From the NCBI GenBank assembly GCA_964416905.1, contig CAYQFL010000002.1, positions 54,276 through 118,275 of the forward strand: 64,000 nt of DNA, in the 5' to 3' direction. How positions within the stretch are numbered: position 1 is the stretch's first letter; the number at the start of each line of letters is the position of its first letter. Under the pieces are notes generated by a model. It saw nothing but the letters and a program-made list of their open reading frames with translations, was not told the origin of the DNA and did no database searches. This DNA is from JASKKU01 sp964416905. Its GTDB lineage: Archaea > Nanobdellota > Nanobdellia > Woesearchaeales > JASKKU01. Shown in pieces: positions 17,450 through 26,822 of this stretch. A program made the translations under genes and the position numbers.

Positions 17450-18130
17450 TTAATTCTTGAAGTTGCTTTCTTTATAGAATTCAGGTAGCTCATTGTCTTC
17501 TACTTTTTTATCCCTCTTTAAGTTTGAATATATTAAAGACATACCAAAGATAGAACTTAATGACCAGATGAAGGCACTTAGAACTTTTACGCTTCCGGTT
17601 TCTATACCTGTAGCAAAATCACCTGTAACTGCTCCTGTTATTGTTGGTGGAGCTATCGATGAGATTATTCCAACAAAAGAAGCTACTAAAAGTATCGTTC
17701 CAATAATCAACGGGAAGTTGTCTTTCTCAACAGGTTCTTCAAGATGAAACCTTCGAGCTATTTTTTTATAGGCTCTCTCTATTTCTTCATCATGGTGTTT
17801 AAAACTCTCTTTCAGTACTTTTCTTTCCTCTTCATTTAAAGTGCTCCAGTAATCTTTGATTTTATCCTTGTGAAACCGAATTTCGTTTAGTTTCCTTATA
17901 GCTTCTTCATCACTGATTTGTATCCTCAAATGCTTATAAGCAACATGTTTAATGAACTCTTTCTCAAGGTATCTCTTTAGGATAGGATCAATTTTTTCCG
18001 GAAAATTGCGGAAGATTCTCTTAGCATGAATGTCGTCAATAAAGATACCCTTCTCAAAGTAAATCTCTTTTATTTTTTTAGGACTAAGTTTCTTCCTAAA
18101 ATCCTTCAGCCATTTTTTATGGGAATCCAT
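17450..18130 (-). CDS. Hypothetical protein with two C-terminal membrane helices
   Basis: The 226-residue protein has a soluble, highly charged N-terminal part of about 135 residues with helical character (several LKRYLEKEFIKH-type segments). Two membrane helices follow (about 140-160 and 180-200), connected by PPTITGAVTGDFATGIETGS. I do not recognise the soluble domain. The short helix hairpin with ITGAVTG between the helices resembles a type I have seen in other DPANN membrane proteins, though I cannot verify that here. It faces aIF5B tail to tail. Confidence 0.7.
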   Translation of the reverse strand: MDSHKKWLKDFRKKLSPKKIKEIYFEKGIFIDDIHAKRIFRNFPEKIDPILKRYLEKEFIKHVAYKHLRIQISDEEAIRKLNEIRFHKDKIKDYWSTLNEEERKVLKESFKHHDEEIERAYKKIARRFHLEEPVEKDNFPLIIGTILLVASFVGIISSIAPPTITGAVTGDFATGIETGSVKVLSAFIWSLSSIFGMSLIYSNLKRDKKVEDNELPEFYKESNFKN

Positions 18131-18151
18131 TTTATGTTTTGATCTTACAAA

Positions 18152-18664
18152 TCAATCAAATAACGCATGTACTCTTCTTTCTTTGGGTACGAAGTTTAAA
18201 ATTTTTTCCTTTGCCACTTTACCGCAGCCCAAAAAGTCGTTTCCATGCTTCACAATCACAAATTTGTTTATACTTATATCAACTTTATCATTAATCTGTT
18301 TTTCTAAGCTCTCATTTATCTCAATCTCTTCCCCTAAAATCCATTTATTCATACTTTTTTCATCTATTTCAATAATGTTTTTACTAGCAGATGGACCTAT
18401 TATCTGAGAGCCTTCAATTGATAACCTTAAACCGTCTTTATCTTCAGTAGCAAAATAACACCCCGCTCTGTTAACTCTTAGATTCTCAGGGATCTTATCA
18501 AAACCATCGTATTTCTTTAGAATGTAATATCTTTTACGAGTTTCTGAAAACAGAAAGAAATATTCTTTCTTTAATGATTCGAGGTCGCAACCGAAACTAT
18601 TGCTTAACTTTTTTATTAATTCCTTGGTTTCTTTACTATTCAATACTGTTAATGGAAGTTTCAT
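18152..18664 (-). CDS. PUA-domain RNA-binding protein (NIP7/RsmF-PUA-like)
   Basis: The 170-residue protein has an N-terminal alpha/beta pre-PUA-like region and a C-terminal PUA domain. The PUA features are a hydrophobic strand FVIVKHGNDFLGCGKVAK (about 138-155) and the terminal ILNFVPKERRVH, which matches the N-x-x-PKxRR ending seen in PUA domains linked to rRNA methyltransferases and ribosome biogenesis proteins. A role in rRNA or tRNA maturation is the likeliest reading. I cannot tell whether it is the NIP7 orthologue or a stand-alone RsmF-type PUA protein. Confidence 0.75.
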   Translation of the reverse strand: MKLPLTVLNSKETKELIKKLSNSFGCDLESLKKEYFFLFSETRKRYYILKKYDGFDKIPENLRVNRAGCYFATEDKDGLRLSIEGSQIIGPSASKNIIEIDEKSMNKWILGEEIEINESLEKQINDKVDISINKFVIVKHGNDFLGCGKVAKEKILNFVPKERRVHALFD

Positions 18665-18734
18665 TATTAAAGAAACAGATTACTGCTTTTAAATAATTTA
18701 CCAATTTTAAAACCAAACAGCATTTATTCTGCAA

Positions 18735-19625
18735 TTATTCTTTTTTATTGCTGCCAAACACGATTGAAGCGTAACCAACAAAAGAATCTGACGGATATAT
18801 TTCTGACGACTGATAATATTTTAAAAGCTCCCCTTTTATTTGGCTACTCTCATTATGTTCTTCAAGTTTGGCTAAATACTTCAGTAACGCAGTTATTGTG
18901 TATCTGCCGCAGATTGTTCTTTGGTTAGCTCTATCCAAAAATGTTTCTGCATCTTTTTTCAGGATAATTTTTATTGATTCAAAATCATCACGTTCAACTT
19001 CTTTATTACCTGGTTGTCCAAATGGAGTGTAATGGTAATCGATTCCATAATGTGTGAAATCCGAGCTAGCGATAACTATGATATTCTGATGATGTTCTTT
19101 AGTTAACCTAACCAAAGCTTCTCCGAATAAATCAAAGTTAGTATCTGCATCAATTACTGCTGGAACTATGGTAAATTTGTCTTTGAAAAGATATTGTAAG
19201 AATGGAATTTGTACCTCTATAGAATGTTCATAAACATGTGGCGATTCATCTAGAGGAATGTTTGAAAGTTTGCTTAATTCTATTGAAAGAAATCGATTGT
19301 TCTTTGCAACTCCTAGAGGCGTCTCAAAGTCATACAGACTTATTCCTGAGTTACCCAACCCTGTATGATTCACTCCAAGAATAACAAAAACTGTTTTTTC
19401 CTCTACTTTGGTATTCTTCAATGCATGAAAACCGTGAGCCGCGCACGGTCCTGAAAAAACATAGCCTGCATGCGGTGAGATCAATCCAAGTATCTTTTCA
19501 AAACTGCTTGATTTAAAACTAACTGTTGGACCAAAAGGTGACGAGAAACATCCTTCAATTTCTTTTATCAATTCATCCCGGTTGGCAGAATAAAACCTTC
19601 CTGCAACAACAGGTTTTCTTATCAT
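18735..19625 (-). CDS. amrB: MEMO1 family protein, AmmeMemoRadiSam system protein B
   Basis: The 296-residue protein belongs to the MEMO1 family, a fold related to class III extradiol dioxygenases. Markers are RKPVVAGRFY at 3-12, GLISPHAGYVFSGP near 48, ILGVNHTG near 82, HSIEVQIPFLQYLF near 133, ASSDFTHYG near 184 and CGRYTITALL near 239. The conserved His and Cys residues of the metal-site region are kept. In many prokaryotes it occurs with AMMECR1 and a radical SAM protein. The radical SAM member is at 50947-51939 in this window. AMMECR1 is not in the window. Confidence 0.93.
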   Translation of the reverse strand: MIRKPVVAGRFYSANRDELIKEIEGCFSSPFGPTVSFKSSSFEKILGLISPHAGYVFSGPCAAHGFHALKNTKVEEKTVFVILGVNHTGLGNSGISLYDFETPLGVAKNNRFLSIELSKLSNIPLDESPHVYEHSIEVQIPFLQYLFKDKFTIVPAVIDADTNFDLFGEALVRLTKEHHQNIIVIASSDFTHYGIDYHYTPFGQPGNKEVERDDFESIKIILKKDAETFLDRANQRTICGRYTITALLKYLAKLEEHNESSQIKGELLKYYQSSEIYPSDSFVGYASIVFGSNKKE

Positions 19626-19685
19626 GGTTACATATTGTTTTTTCGATTTTTTAAATTTAATCTAATATGCCTAGTCTATCAAAAC

Positions 19686-19695
19686 CTTTATAAAC
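19686..19695 (+). promoter_or_regulatory. TATA box of secY
   Basis: CTTTATAAAC is centred 29 nt before the secY ATG at 19720, fitting a leaderless or very short-leader mRNA. Confidence 0.55.
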
Positions 19696-19719
19696 TAAAT
19701 CTTTTTTCGTAAATCAAAT

Positions 19720-21198
19720 ATGGCATTAGAAACTATTATGAAGTTCCTGCCCGAAGTTAAAGCGCCTACTCAAAAGAAACTTGGGTTAAAGCCAAAACTC
19801 AAATGGACCTTAATGGTTCTTGTCATTTATTTTATCCTGGGTTTTGTTCCTTTGTTTGGTTTGGGAGATAATGCTCTTCAAAGGTTTGAATTCTTGTCAG
19901 TTGTTTTGGGTGCTAAATTTGGTTCTCTTATAAGCTTGGGTATTGGTCCTATCGTCACAGCGTCTATTATCTTACAACTGTTAGTTGGTGCAGGCATTCT
20001 AAATTATGACTTGACTAAACCCAACGATCGAAAGAGATTTGAAGCTCTCCAGAAGATCACAACAATTTTTTTCATACTCTTTGAAGCATTTTTATACGTA
20101 TATATGGGCGGATTATCTCCAGCACCGTTTTATGACCCACAGACGAATGCTTTTGTATCTACTCAAAGCGAGGGCGTAATTCAATTAGCTGCTTCGCAGA
20201 TTAATGCTCTAAGATTGCTATTGGTTTTTCAGTTAGCTATTGGCGGTTTTATTATCTTGTTGCTTGATGAGGTTGTTTCTAAATGGGGTATTGGTTCAGG
20301 TATTAGCTTGTTCATCGCTGCAGGAGTCAGCCAGCAGATATTTGTCGGAGCTTTCAGCTGGGTAAAATCTGCGTACGGCGGTGCAGAATATCCTGTCGGA
20401 GCAATCCCTGCATTGTTTGTAGCCCTTAGAAACTCTGATGCTGTGACTGCATTAACCAATCTTGCAAAGATTTTCTTTACAATTTTGGTGTTCCTCTTAG
20501 CGGTATATGCGCAAGCAATGAAGGTTGAGATACCTCTCTCTTATGGGAAGGTAAGAGGTTACGGTATAAAATGGCCTTTAAGATTTATTTATACAAGCAA
20601 CATCCCGGTTATATTAACAGCAGCTTTATTCGGTAATCTTCAGATTCTAGCGAGGCTTTTAGAAAACGCTGCAGCCAATTCAACAAACAAGTTTTTAGAA
20701 TTTATCTCCGTTTATGTTCTAGGTCAAATAAACACTGCGAAAGCAGGTCATGGTATTGTTCAATGGATTTCTGGTCAAAATCTGATACAAAGATTGATAA
20801 CAGGTTCCTTTAGCTTTTCAGTACTTGGTCAGGCACTGATTTATGTACTATTAATGGTTGTTTTCAGCATATTGTTTGGAGTGATCTGGGTTCAGACCTC
20901 AGGCATGGATCCAAAAAGTGTCGCGAAACAGATTACTTCATCAGGCTTACAGATTCCAGGTTTCCGTTCAGACATAAGAATACTTGAGAAATTGTTAAAG
21001 AGGTACATATGGCCTTTATCTGTTATGGGCGCAGGTTTTGTAGGTTTACTTGCAGCTATTGCTGACCTGACAGGCGCTTTATCCAGAGGAACAGGTATTC
21101 TGTTAACAGTGATGATTGTATATAGATTCTATGAGACTATCGCAAAGGAACATGCTATGGACTTATCACCTAACTTGCGAAAGTTTATTAAAAACTAA
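19720..21198 (+). CDS. secY: Preprotein translocase subunit SecY
   Basis: The 492-residue protein is the channel subunit of the Sec61/SecYEG translocon. The N-terminus KFLPEVKAPTQKKLGLKPKLKWT is the archaeal-type cytoplasmic helix, followed by ten membrane helices. The plug region (LGDNALQRFEFLSVVLGAKFGSL) and the cytosolic loops YAQAMKVEIPLSYGKVRGYG and QTSGMDPKSVAKQI that contact the ribosome are recognisable. The loop around residues 310-345 is longer than usual. The downstream EMC3-like insertase gene is 27 nt away, giving a membrane-insertion operon. Confidence 0.96.
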   Translation: MALETIMKFLPEVKAPTQKKLGLKPKLKWTLMVLVIYFILGFVPLFGLGDNALQRFEFLSVVLGAKFGSLISLGIGPIVTASIILQLLVGAGILNYDLTKPNDRKRFEALQKITTIFFILFEAFLYVYMGGLSPAPFYDPQTNAFVSTQSEGVIQLAASQINALRLLLVFQLAIGGFIILLLDEVVSKWGIGSGISLFIAAGVSQQIFVGAFSWVKSAYGGAEYPVGAIPALFVALRNSDAVTALTNLAKIFFTILVFLLAVYAQAMKVEIPLSYGKVRGYGIKWPLRFIYTSNIPVILTAALFGNLQILARLLENAAANSTNKFLEFISVYVLGQINTAKAGHGIVQWISGQNLIQRLITGSFSFSVLGQALIYVLLMVVFSILFGVIWVQTSGMDPKSVAKQITSSGLQIPGFRSDIRILEKLLKRYIWPLSVMGAGFVGLLAAIADLTGALSRGTGILLTVMIVYRFYETIAKEHAMDLSPNLRKFIKN

Positions 21199-21225
21199 GG
21201 TGACTCTAAGGTTTGGTGAAAAATT

Positions 21226-21939
21226 ATGATGGATTTTTTAAATGGTTTTATATCTCAGTACCCGCTTTTCTTTTTATTGCTCGTTTCTTTGCTAATTAGC
21301 GTTCTGATAGTTTTGATGACAAAGTTCTTTACAGACCAGAAACATATGAAATATCTCAAAGAAGAAATGCAGAAATTACAGAAAGAAATGAAAAGTACTA
21401 AAGATACAAAAGAGATCTCAAAACTTAACAAAAAGCTGCTCAAATTAAATTCAGAGTATATGAAACATTCTATGAGGGTAAACTTATACACGTTTTTGCC
21501 AATCATTCTTATATTTAGTTGGCTATCCAATATCTATTCAGGATTGCCTTTTGAACCAAATACAACTGTTGATTTAGTTGTTAGCCTAAAAAGTGCTGAT
21601 TTAAACGTATCTCTCCAGGTTCCAGAAGGCCTAAAACTCATTAATCAAACCAAAGATTCGTCAAAAATTGTTTATACACTTTTATCAGAAAAAGAAGGCT
21701 CTTATGAACTAAAATTCCTGCCATGCAACAGCACTTTGAACTTAGTTTCTTCAACTCAACTAACTAATAAAACAGAACCAAGAATTGCCTTAAATGATAA
21801 CTGTGTTAAAAACATTATTGTTAGATACAGACCTTTGAAGTTCAATATTCTTGGAATAAAGATGAGCTGGTTTTGGGCATATATCTTATTCTCTTTATTC
21901 TTTAGTTCAATAATACGAAAAGTCATAAAAGTGTATTAA
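21226..21939 (+). CDS. EMC3/TMCO1 (DUF106) family membrane insertase
   Basis: The 237-residue protein has the three-helix Oxa1-superfamily layout of archaeal DUF106 proteins: a helix at about 12-32, a cytoplasmic coiled coil rich in Lys and Met (about 40-80, for example KYLKEEMQKLQKEMK), helices near 86-105 and 215-235. Between the second and third helices lies an unusually long, probably extracytoplasmic segment of about 100 residues. The family inserts tail-anchored and other membrane proteins next to the Sec channel, consistent with its position behind secY. A TTTGGTGA ribosome binding site precedes the ATG. Confidence 0.85.
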   Translation: MMDFLNGFISQYPLFFLLLVSLLISVLIVLMTKFFTDQKHMKYLKEEMQKLQKEMKSTKDTKEISKLNKKLLKLNSEYMKHSMRVNLYTFLPIILIFSWLSNIYSGLPFEPNTTVDLVVSLKSADLNVSLQVPEGLKLINQTKDSSKIVYTLLSEKEGSYELKFLPCNSTLNLVSSTQLTNKTEPRIALNDNCVKNIIVRYRPLKFNILGIKMSWFWAYILFSLFFSSIIRKVIKVY

Positions 21940-21949
21940 GGTAATTTAT

Positions 21950-22678
21950 CTATTTTTGTTTTATTTTTGTTTTAAGATAACGCTTTTTTAGAGAATGCTT
22001 AAATCTAAATAATGCTAAGAAATTGTCTAAGCCATCTTTTAGAGCATTTAACTTCTTTTTACCAACTCTCTTACGATATGTTATTGGTATTTCTTTAACT
22101 CTCTTGTTCAGGAAGATCGCGAATAATTTGATTTGTTCTGAGAAAGGCATGCCATCACCCATTAACTCAAAATCAATCTCGTTTAGAAACTCTTTATTAA
22201 AAATCCACATTCCTGATTGTGAATCTTTTAGCTTGGCTCCGAAAAGAATATTTGTTGTTAAAGTTAAGATTTTATTTCCAATGTAATTTATTATAGGCAT
22301 AGAACCGGGTTGCAATTCATGAAACCTATTTGTTGTAATGAAATCATAATTGTTGATTTCTTCAAAAAATTTATCTAAATCAATAAAAGGATAAGAACCA
22401 TCGCTGTCACCGGTAATAATTACATCGCCTGTTGCCTTTTTAAAACCTGTTTTGTAAGCGGCACCATAACCCTGTTTTTTTTCAATAACAACTTTAGCTT
22501 CAAAAGATTCAGCAATTTCTTTAGTTCTATCTTTAGAGTTGTTATCAACTATAACAATCTCATAGTCTGTAATTAAACCTTTGCTTAGAAGTTTGTTGGC
22601 TGCAGTTTTAATCTCATTAATTGTTGCTCCAATGCTTTCTTCTTCATTGTATGCTGGCAGTACAAAACTAACTTTCAT
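21950..22678 (-). CDS. DPM1-like polyprenyl-phosphate glycosyltransferase (GT2)
   Basis: The 242-residue enzyme is a GT2 glycosyltransferase with VSFVLPAYNEEESIGATI at the N-terminus, VIVDNNSKDRT near 44, GYGAAYKTGFKKATGD near 75 and GDSDGSYP (the DxD metal motif) near 93. The SGMWIFNK block near 154 is typical of enzymes that transfer hexoses to dolichyl phosphate. There are no membrane helices after the catalytic domain, as in soluble DPM1. Its product could feed the glycosylation implied by the sequon-rich surface proteins of this genome, which is an inference. Confidence 0.88.
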   Translation of the reverse strand: MKVSFVLPAYNEEESIGATINEIKTAANKLLSKGLITDYEIVIVDNNSKDRTKEIAESFEAKVVIEKKQGYGAAYKTGFKKATGDVIITGDSDGSYPFIDLDKFFEEINNYDFITTNRFHELQPGSMPIINYIGNKILTLTTNILFGAKLKDSQSGMWIFNKEFLNEIDFELMGDGMPFSEQIKLFAIFLNKRVKEIPITYRKRVGKKKLNALKDGLDNFLALFRFKHSLKKRYLKTKIKQK

Positions 22679-22776
22679 TAGAACAGACTTATTGTAAACT
22701 ATATAAAAATCTTTTTATAACCGATTAAACTTAAAGAAAAATAAAGATAATCAAAAAATAAAAACAAACAACAATC

Positions 22777-23721
22777 TTAGATGTCCAAGATACCGTCTTT
22801 TGTTATAATGAATGCACATTCCTCTTCCGGCAAGCTTGGACTATCAACAAGTCTAGCTACTCTAGTTCCTTTCTTACCTTTTCTTAGATAAACCCTAAAA
22901 GTACTTGAATGGGCAACTACATGTCCACCAATAGCTTGGGTTGGGTCTCCAAAGAAAGTATCGGGTTTTGCCATGACCTGATTTGTAACCACTACTGCAA
23001 GATTGTGGTAGTCGGCAAGCTTGAGCAATTCGTGCATGTGCCTGTTTAGTTTTTGTTGTCTTTCTGCAAGAGTTCCTCTTCCGACGAACTCTGCCCTGAA
23101 ATGCGCAGTTAAAGAATCTACAACAACAAGCTTTGCCTTTATTTTCTCTTTTTTGATTAATTCATCAATTTTCTCTACGAGTAGCATTTGATGATCTGAG
23201 TTGTATGCTCTTGCAACTCTTATTCTCGATAGCGCATTTTTGTAGTCAATTTTTTTAGCGTTAGCCATATCAATAATTCTTTCAGGCCTAAAAGTGTTCT
23301 CAGTATCAATATAGATTACTTGCGCTTCTGGGTCAGATGCAACAACATTAACAGCTAAAGAATGTGCAATCTGTGTCTTTCCAGAGCCAAATTCACCGAA
23401 GAGTTCAGTAATACAACCTGTTTCAACTCCTCCACCTAAAAGTCTATCAAAAGCTTTGCTTCCTGTTGAGATTTTCACAATTTTTTTTCGTTTCTCTAAC
23501 AGCTCTGCTCCAGTTTCAAATCCCATCTCCAAAGCATCCCTGGCGGCAGAAATTATCTTTCTTGCAACACCCTCACCTACACCAATGGATTCCATTAAAT
23601 CTCCAGGACTCGCAACAGCAATAGACATAAGGTTATCATAGCCTGCATCTATCAATTTTTCAGCAGTAGCACTTCCCACACCAGGTAAATCTGTTATTGA
23701 CTTTACTTTTCCTTCACTCAT
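22777..23721 (-). CDS. radA: DNA repair and recombination protein RadA
   Basis: RadA is the archaeal RecA/Rad51 strand-exchange protein. An N-terminal helix-hairpin-helix domain (ITDLPGVGSATAEKLIDAGY) precedes the ATPase core with Walker A GEFGSGKTQ near residue 113, Walker B LVVVDSL near 207 and loop regions GRGTLAERQQKLNRHMHEL. An in-frame GTG nine nucleotides upstream lies within a TGTGAT ribosome-binding-like sequence, so I place the start at the ATG at 23721. The protein is of normal length, about 314 residues, with no intein. Confidence 0.96.
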   Translation of the reverse strand: MSEGKVKSITDLPGVGSATAEKLIDAGYDNLMSIAVASPGDLMESIGVGEGVARKIISAARDALEMGFETGAELLEKRKKIVKISTGSKAFDRLLGGGVETGCITELFGEFGSGKTQIAHSLAVNVVASDPEAQVIYIDTENTFRPERIIDMANAKKIDYKNALSRIRVARAYNSDHQMLLVEKIDELIKKEKIKAKLVVVDSLTAHFRAEFVGRGTLAERQQKLNRHMHELLKLADYHNLAVVVTNQVMAKPDTFFGDPTQAIGGHVVAHSSTFRVYLRKGKKGTRVARLVDSPSLPEEECAFIITKDGILDI

Positions 23722-23859
23722 GATTATCACATTAGCAAGATAGCTAATTCGTTTTATAAATATTTTGCATGAAAATGTCCAATGTTTTTTAGAAAAAGCC
23801 CTGTTTCTTAAATCCCATAAACAAATAACTTTTTTAATTCCATGTTGTTCTTAAAAAAT

Positions 23860-24561
23860 ATGTTTTATGTAATCTTGTGGGAACCCGAAACACCAGGAAA
23901 TATTGGTGCAGTAGCTAGAGCAATGTCTAATTTTGGTTTCGAAAATCTTGTTCTTATAAATCCCCAGTGCGATTATCTCTCTTCAGAAGCAATTGCTCGT
24001 TCTAAACATGGTTATGATCTCTTAAAGTCCGCGAAAGTAGTTAATGAGGGTTTCATAGACACTTTAGATGTTAAAATAGGAACCTCTAGCAAGGTTGGCG
24101 GTCCAAGAAATGTTTTCAGAACTCCTGTTGATGTAAGCAATTTACCAGAACTTCTGGATTTAAATGCTGATTTGAAAATTGGCTTAATTTTTGGTCGAGA
24201 AAGCATTGGTTTAAAAAATGAAGAATTAGAAAAATGTGATTTCTTAGTTTCAATTCCCGCAAGCAAGGAGAACAAAGCGCTTAACTTAAGCCATGCAGTT
24301 GCAATTGTTTTATATGAACTCTTTAAGAGCACAAACAAAGAAACTCACATATCTCACTTTGAGTTAGCAAACAAAGATGAGAAAAGAGTTCTTCTAGAGT
24401 TACTACACAAAATCTTAAGTCATCTTGAGTTTGCCAGGCCACAAAATAAAGAGACAATAGAACTTGTTTTTAATAGGATAATTACAAAATCTTTCTTATC
24501 AAAAAAGGAAGCAACAACCATGTTGGCTTTTTTTAGAAAGCTTTTATCAAAACTGAAGTAA
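23860..24561 (+). CDS. SpoU/TrmJ-family RNA 2'-O-methyltransferase
   Basis: The protein has the SPOUT fold of TrmJ/TrmH enzymes: FYVILWEPETPGNIGAVARAMSNFG at the N-terminus, the IGLIFGRESIGL motif near residue 105 and IPASKENKALNLSHAVAIVLYEL near 131 forming the knotted SAM site. A C-terminal helical extension resembles TrmJ, which methylates position 32 of tRNAs. An ATG at 23842 is also in frame, but the one at 23860 starts exactly at the conserved region and lies 26 nt from a TATA-like CTTTTTTAAT, so I prefer it. Confidence 0.9.
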   Translation: MFYVILWEPETPGNIGAVARAMSNFGFENLVLINPQCDYLSSEAIARSKHGYDLLKSAKVVNEGFIDTLDVKIGTSSKVGGPRNVFRTPVDVSNLPELLDLNADLKIGLIFGRESIGLKNEELEKCDFLVSIPASKENKALNLSHAVAIVLYELFKSTNKETHISHFELANKDEKRVLLELLHKILSHLEFARPQNKETIELVFNRIITKSFLSKKEATTMLAFFRKLLSKLK

Positions 24562-24664
24562 TTTTAGAGACGGTATTTTTTGTATTCTGGTATAATTCTC
24601 GACGTCTTTTATATTCTCTCAAATCAAAAAAATTATAAAGCTTTATTTTATGTTAATTATTGAA

Positions 24665-25204
24665 ATGACTGATGAGGATTTTAAGATAGAAACTTTCGAA
24701 GGGGAAACCTGTCCGTTGTGTAATCAAAAGACCTTAACTTTAATGGAAAGTGAAAGGACTATACCTTATTTTGGTAGGGTTATTTTATTTTCCATGAATT
24801 GTTCAAATTGTCATTATCATAAATCTGATGTGGAGATTCCTGAAAGAAGGGACCCAGTTAAATACACTCTTACTGTTGAAACTGAAGACGATTTGAAGGC
24901 GAGAGTGATAAAATCTGCAGAGGCAACAGTAAAAATTGGAAAGGTTGCAACAATCGAACCAGGCATTGATTCTAATGGGTACATTAGCAACGTGGAAGGC
25001 GTTATTCAAAGATTAAAGAATCAACTAGAAGGAATGTTAAACACTGAGGATAAACCTGAGGTAATTAAAAAAATCAAATCGCATCTAAAGAAACTCAGAA
25101 GAGTGTTGTGGGGAAGCGATAAGATTACTATCACTATATCAGATCCTTCCGGAAATTCTGCAATCATCAGTGATAAAGCCCAAATGACCAAAATTAAAAA
25201 ATAA
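24665..25204 (+). CDS. ZPR1 zinc-finger domain protein
   Basis: This is a single-unit archaeal ZPR1 protein. A four-Cys zinc finger (CPLCNQ ... CSNCHYHKSD, first 45 residues) is followed by the all-beta A domain (YTLTVETEDDLKARVIKSAEATVKI) with PGIDSNGYISNVEGVI typical of the family, and it ends in a strand-rich DKITITISDPSGNSAII segment. In eukaryotes ZPR1 assists folding of elongation factor eEF1A, and the archaeal role is presumed similar. A second ATG upstream at 24650 is possible. The TATA-like AATTATAAAG (24631-24640) favours 24665. Confidence 0.88.
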   Translation: MTDEDFKIETFEGETCPLCNQKTLTLMESERTIPYFGRVILFSMNCSNCHYHKSDVEIPERRDPVKYTLTVETEDDLKARVIKSAEATVKIGKVATIEPGIDSNGYISNVEGVIQRLKNQLEGMLNTEDKPEVIKKIKSHLKKLRRVLWGSDKITITISDPSGNSAIISDKAQMTKIKK

Positions 25205-25234
25205 TAAAAACAACAGCTTTTTATCTTTATTTTT

Positions 25235-26791
25235 ATGAATCACCTTAAGTTGCTCAGCACTGCAATCAAATTTTATTCTCGTCCAGATATAAAACAAGCA
25301 ATATTCTCTTCTTCTTTAGATAGAGAATTTGTTCCGAAAATTTTGTCCAATAAGGATATAATTTTTGGTTCCAGACCGAACCAGATTAATTATCCTGATG
25401 ATTTAGACTTTTTTATTAAGTCTCGAGCGGTTTCTTTTCATATCTCTGAGGAAAGATGGACTGACCCATTAAAGCTGGTTACAGGTATTAATGATAAAGA
25501 ATTAAACTCTTTGAGGAAAGGCTGGGATTTAGTCATAGATATAGATTTTCCTCTATTTGAAGTCAGCAAACTAATCGCAGCAGAGATTGTGAACGCTTTA
25601 TTAGAACATGGGATAAAAACAATCTATGCTAAATTCTCTGGCAACAAAGGTTTTCATATAGCTGTACCTTTTGAAGTATTCCCTGTAAAAGTAAACAATA
25701 TTGAAATAAAAGACACTTTCCCAGAATTACCATCTAGAGTATTAAGTTACCTTTCCTATTATATTGATAATCCGAATAACAATTTCAACTTATCTCGCAA
25801 AATTTTGGCAAAAGTAGAGGATCTACCTAAAGAGTTAATAAAGGACTTCTGTTTGAATTGTTTGTCAGAAGTTACTCCATCAGTAGAAGAAGACAAGTAT
25901 ATCTTTGTCTGCAAGAAATGCGGAAATCAGAAAGAATTAACCTACAAAGAGTATTCTACAAAGAAATATCTTATCTGTGATAAATGCAACGGTTTTATGG
26001 AATTAACTCATGTTACTAAGCGCACCTGCCCAAATTGTGGTTCAGAAAAGCTTGTTAAGAAAGTTAACTTAGGACTAGACAGCATTTTAATCTCAAAGAG
26101 ACACCTTTTTAGAAGTCCTTATTCTTTGCACGAGAAAAGTTTACTCTGTTCATTACCTATATCTTATAAAGAAATCCTTGATTTTGAGAGGGAATTCGCA
26201 TCTCCAGAGTCTGTTAAGGTGAAGTATGATTTCCTTCCGAACGATCTTGGCTCAAGAGATTTACCTGTTGAAGCAACAAAGCTATTTATTCAAGCCCTAG
26301 ATTTTACTAGCAAGCAGAAAATCAATCAGGAAAGAAAAACTCAAACAAACCAAAATCAAACTCGAGATAAAAACGCTCCCCAAGTATATATAACAACAAA
26401 AACTGAAAACCAGATAAATTTAGAATTTTTTCCGCCTTGTATCCTTGAAGGATTAAAAGGTTTAGAAGATGGCAGAAAAAGATTCTTGTTTATACTTATT
26501 AATTTCTTAAATCAGCTTAATTGGAGCTCTGAACAAATTAAAGAATTAATCTTAGAATGGAACAAAAAGAACGCAAAAGAACTTCCACCAAGTATTATTA
26601 AAGCGCAATTAAATTATCATATTAAGAGGAAGAACATGCCGCCAAATTGCAGCTCTGAAGGTTTTTATTTAGATATTGGAATCTGTAAAAAGGACGCTTT
26701 TTGCAACAAGATTAAGAATCCAGTATCTTATGCTTTAAAGAAGTATTTCTTAAATACGAAAAATAAAAAAACTAACAAAGATAAATCTTAA
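25235..26791 (+). CDS. priS: Fused monomeric DNA primase (PriS plus PriL C-terminal domain)
   Basis: The first 360 residues or so are the small catalytic primase subunit PriS: catalytic IDID with Asp102 and Asp104, the SGNKGFHI nucleotide-binding motif at 135-142 and a third acidic residue in LGLDSIL near 282. Four CxxC pairs between residues 206 and 268 form a zinc insertion. After a Gln/Asn-rich linker (about 362-392) the region 398-505 matches the iron-sulfur domain of the large subunit PriL, with Cys at 402, 472, 484 and 490 in PPC, PPNC, GIC and FCNKIKNPVSYA contexts. Fusion into one chain is known from Nanoarchaeum equitans. It supports DPANN affiliation. Confidence 0.9.
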   Translation: MNHLKLLSTAIKFYSRPDIKQAIFSSSLDREFVPKILSNKDIIFGSRPNQINYPDDLDFFIKSRAVSFHISEERWTDPLKLVTGINDKELNSLRKGWDLVIDIDFPLFEVSKLIAAEIVNALLEHGIKTIYAKFSGNKGFHIAVPFEVFPVKVNNIEIKDTFPELPSRVLSYLSYYIDNPNNNFNLSRKILAKVEDLPKELIKDFCLNCLSEVTPSVEEDKYIFVCKKCGNQKELTYKEYSTKKYLICDKCNGFMELTHVTKRTCPNCGSEKLVKKVNLGLDSILISKRHLFRSPYSLHEKSLLCSLPISYKEILDFEREFASPESVKVKYDFLPNDLGSRDLPVEATKLFIQALDFTSKQKINQERKTQTNQNQTRDKNAPQVYITTKTENQINLEFFPPCILEGLKGLEDGRKRFLFILINFLNQLNWSSEQIKELILEWNKKNAKELPPSIIKAQLNYHIKRKNMPPNCSSEGFYLDIGICKKDAFCNKIKNPVSYALKKYFLNTKNKKTNKDKS

Positions 26792-26822
26792 TTTGTGTTA
26801 AACAAATAAAGAGTGTGAAAAA

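Noticed and set aside
17850..18100. DnaJ-like domain in the protein at 17450-18130
   Set aside because: The helical charged segments lack the HPD motif.
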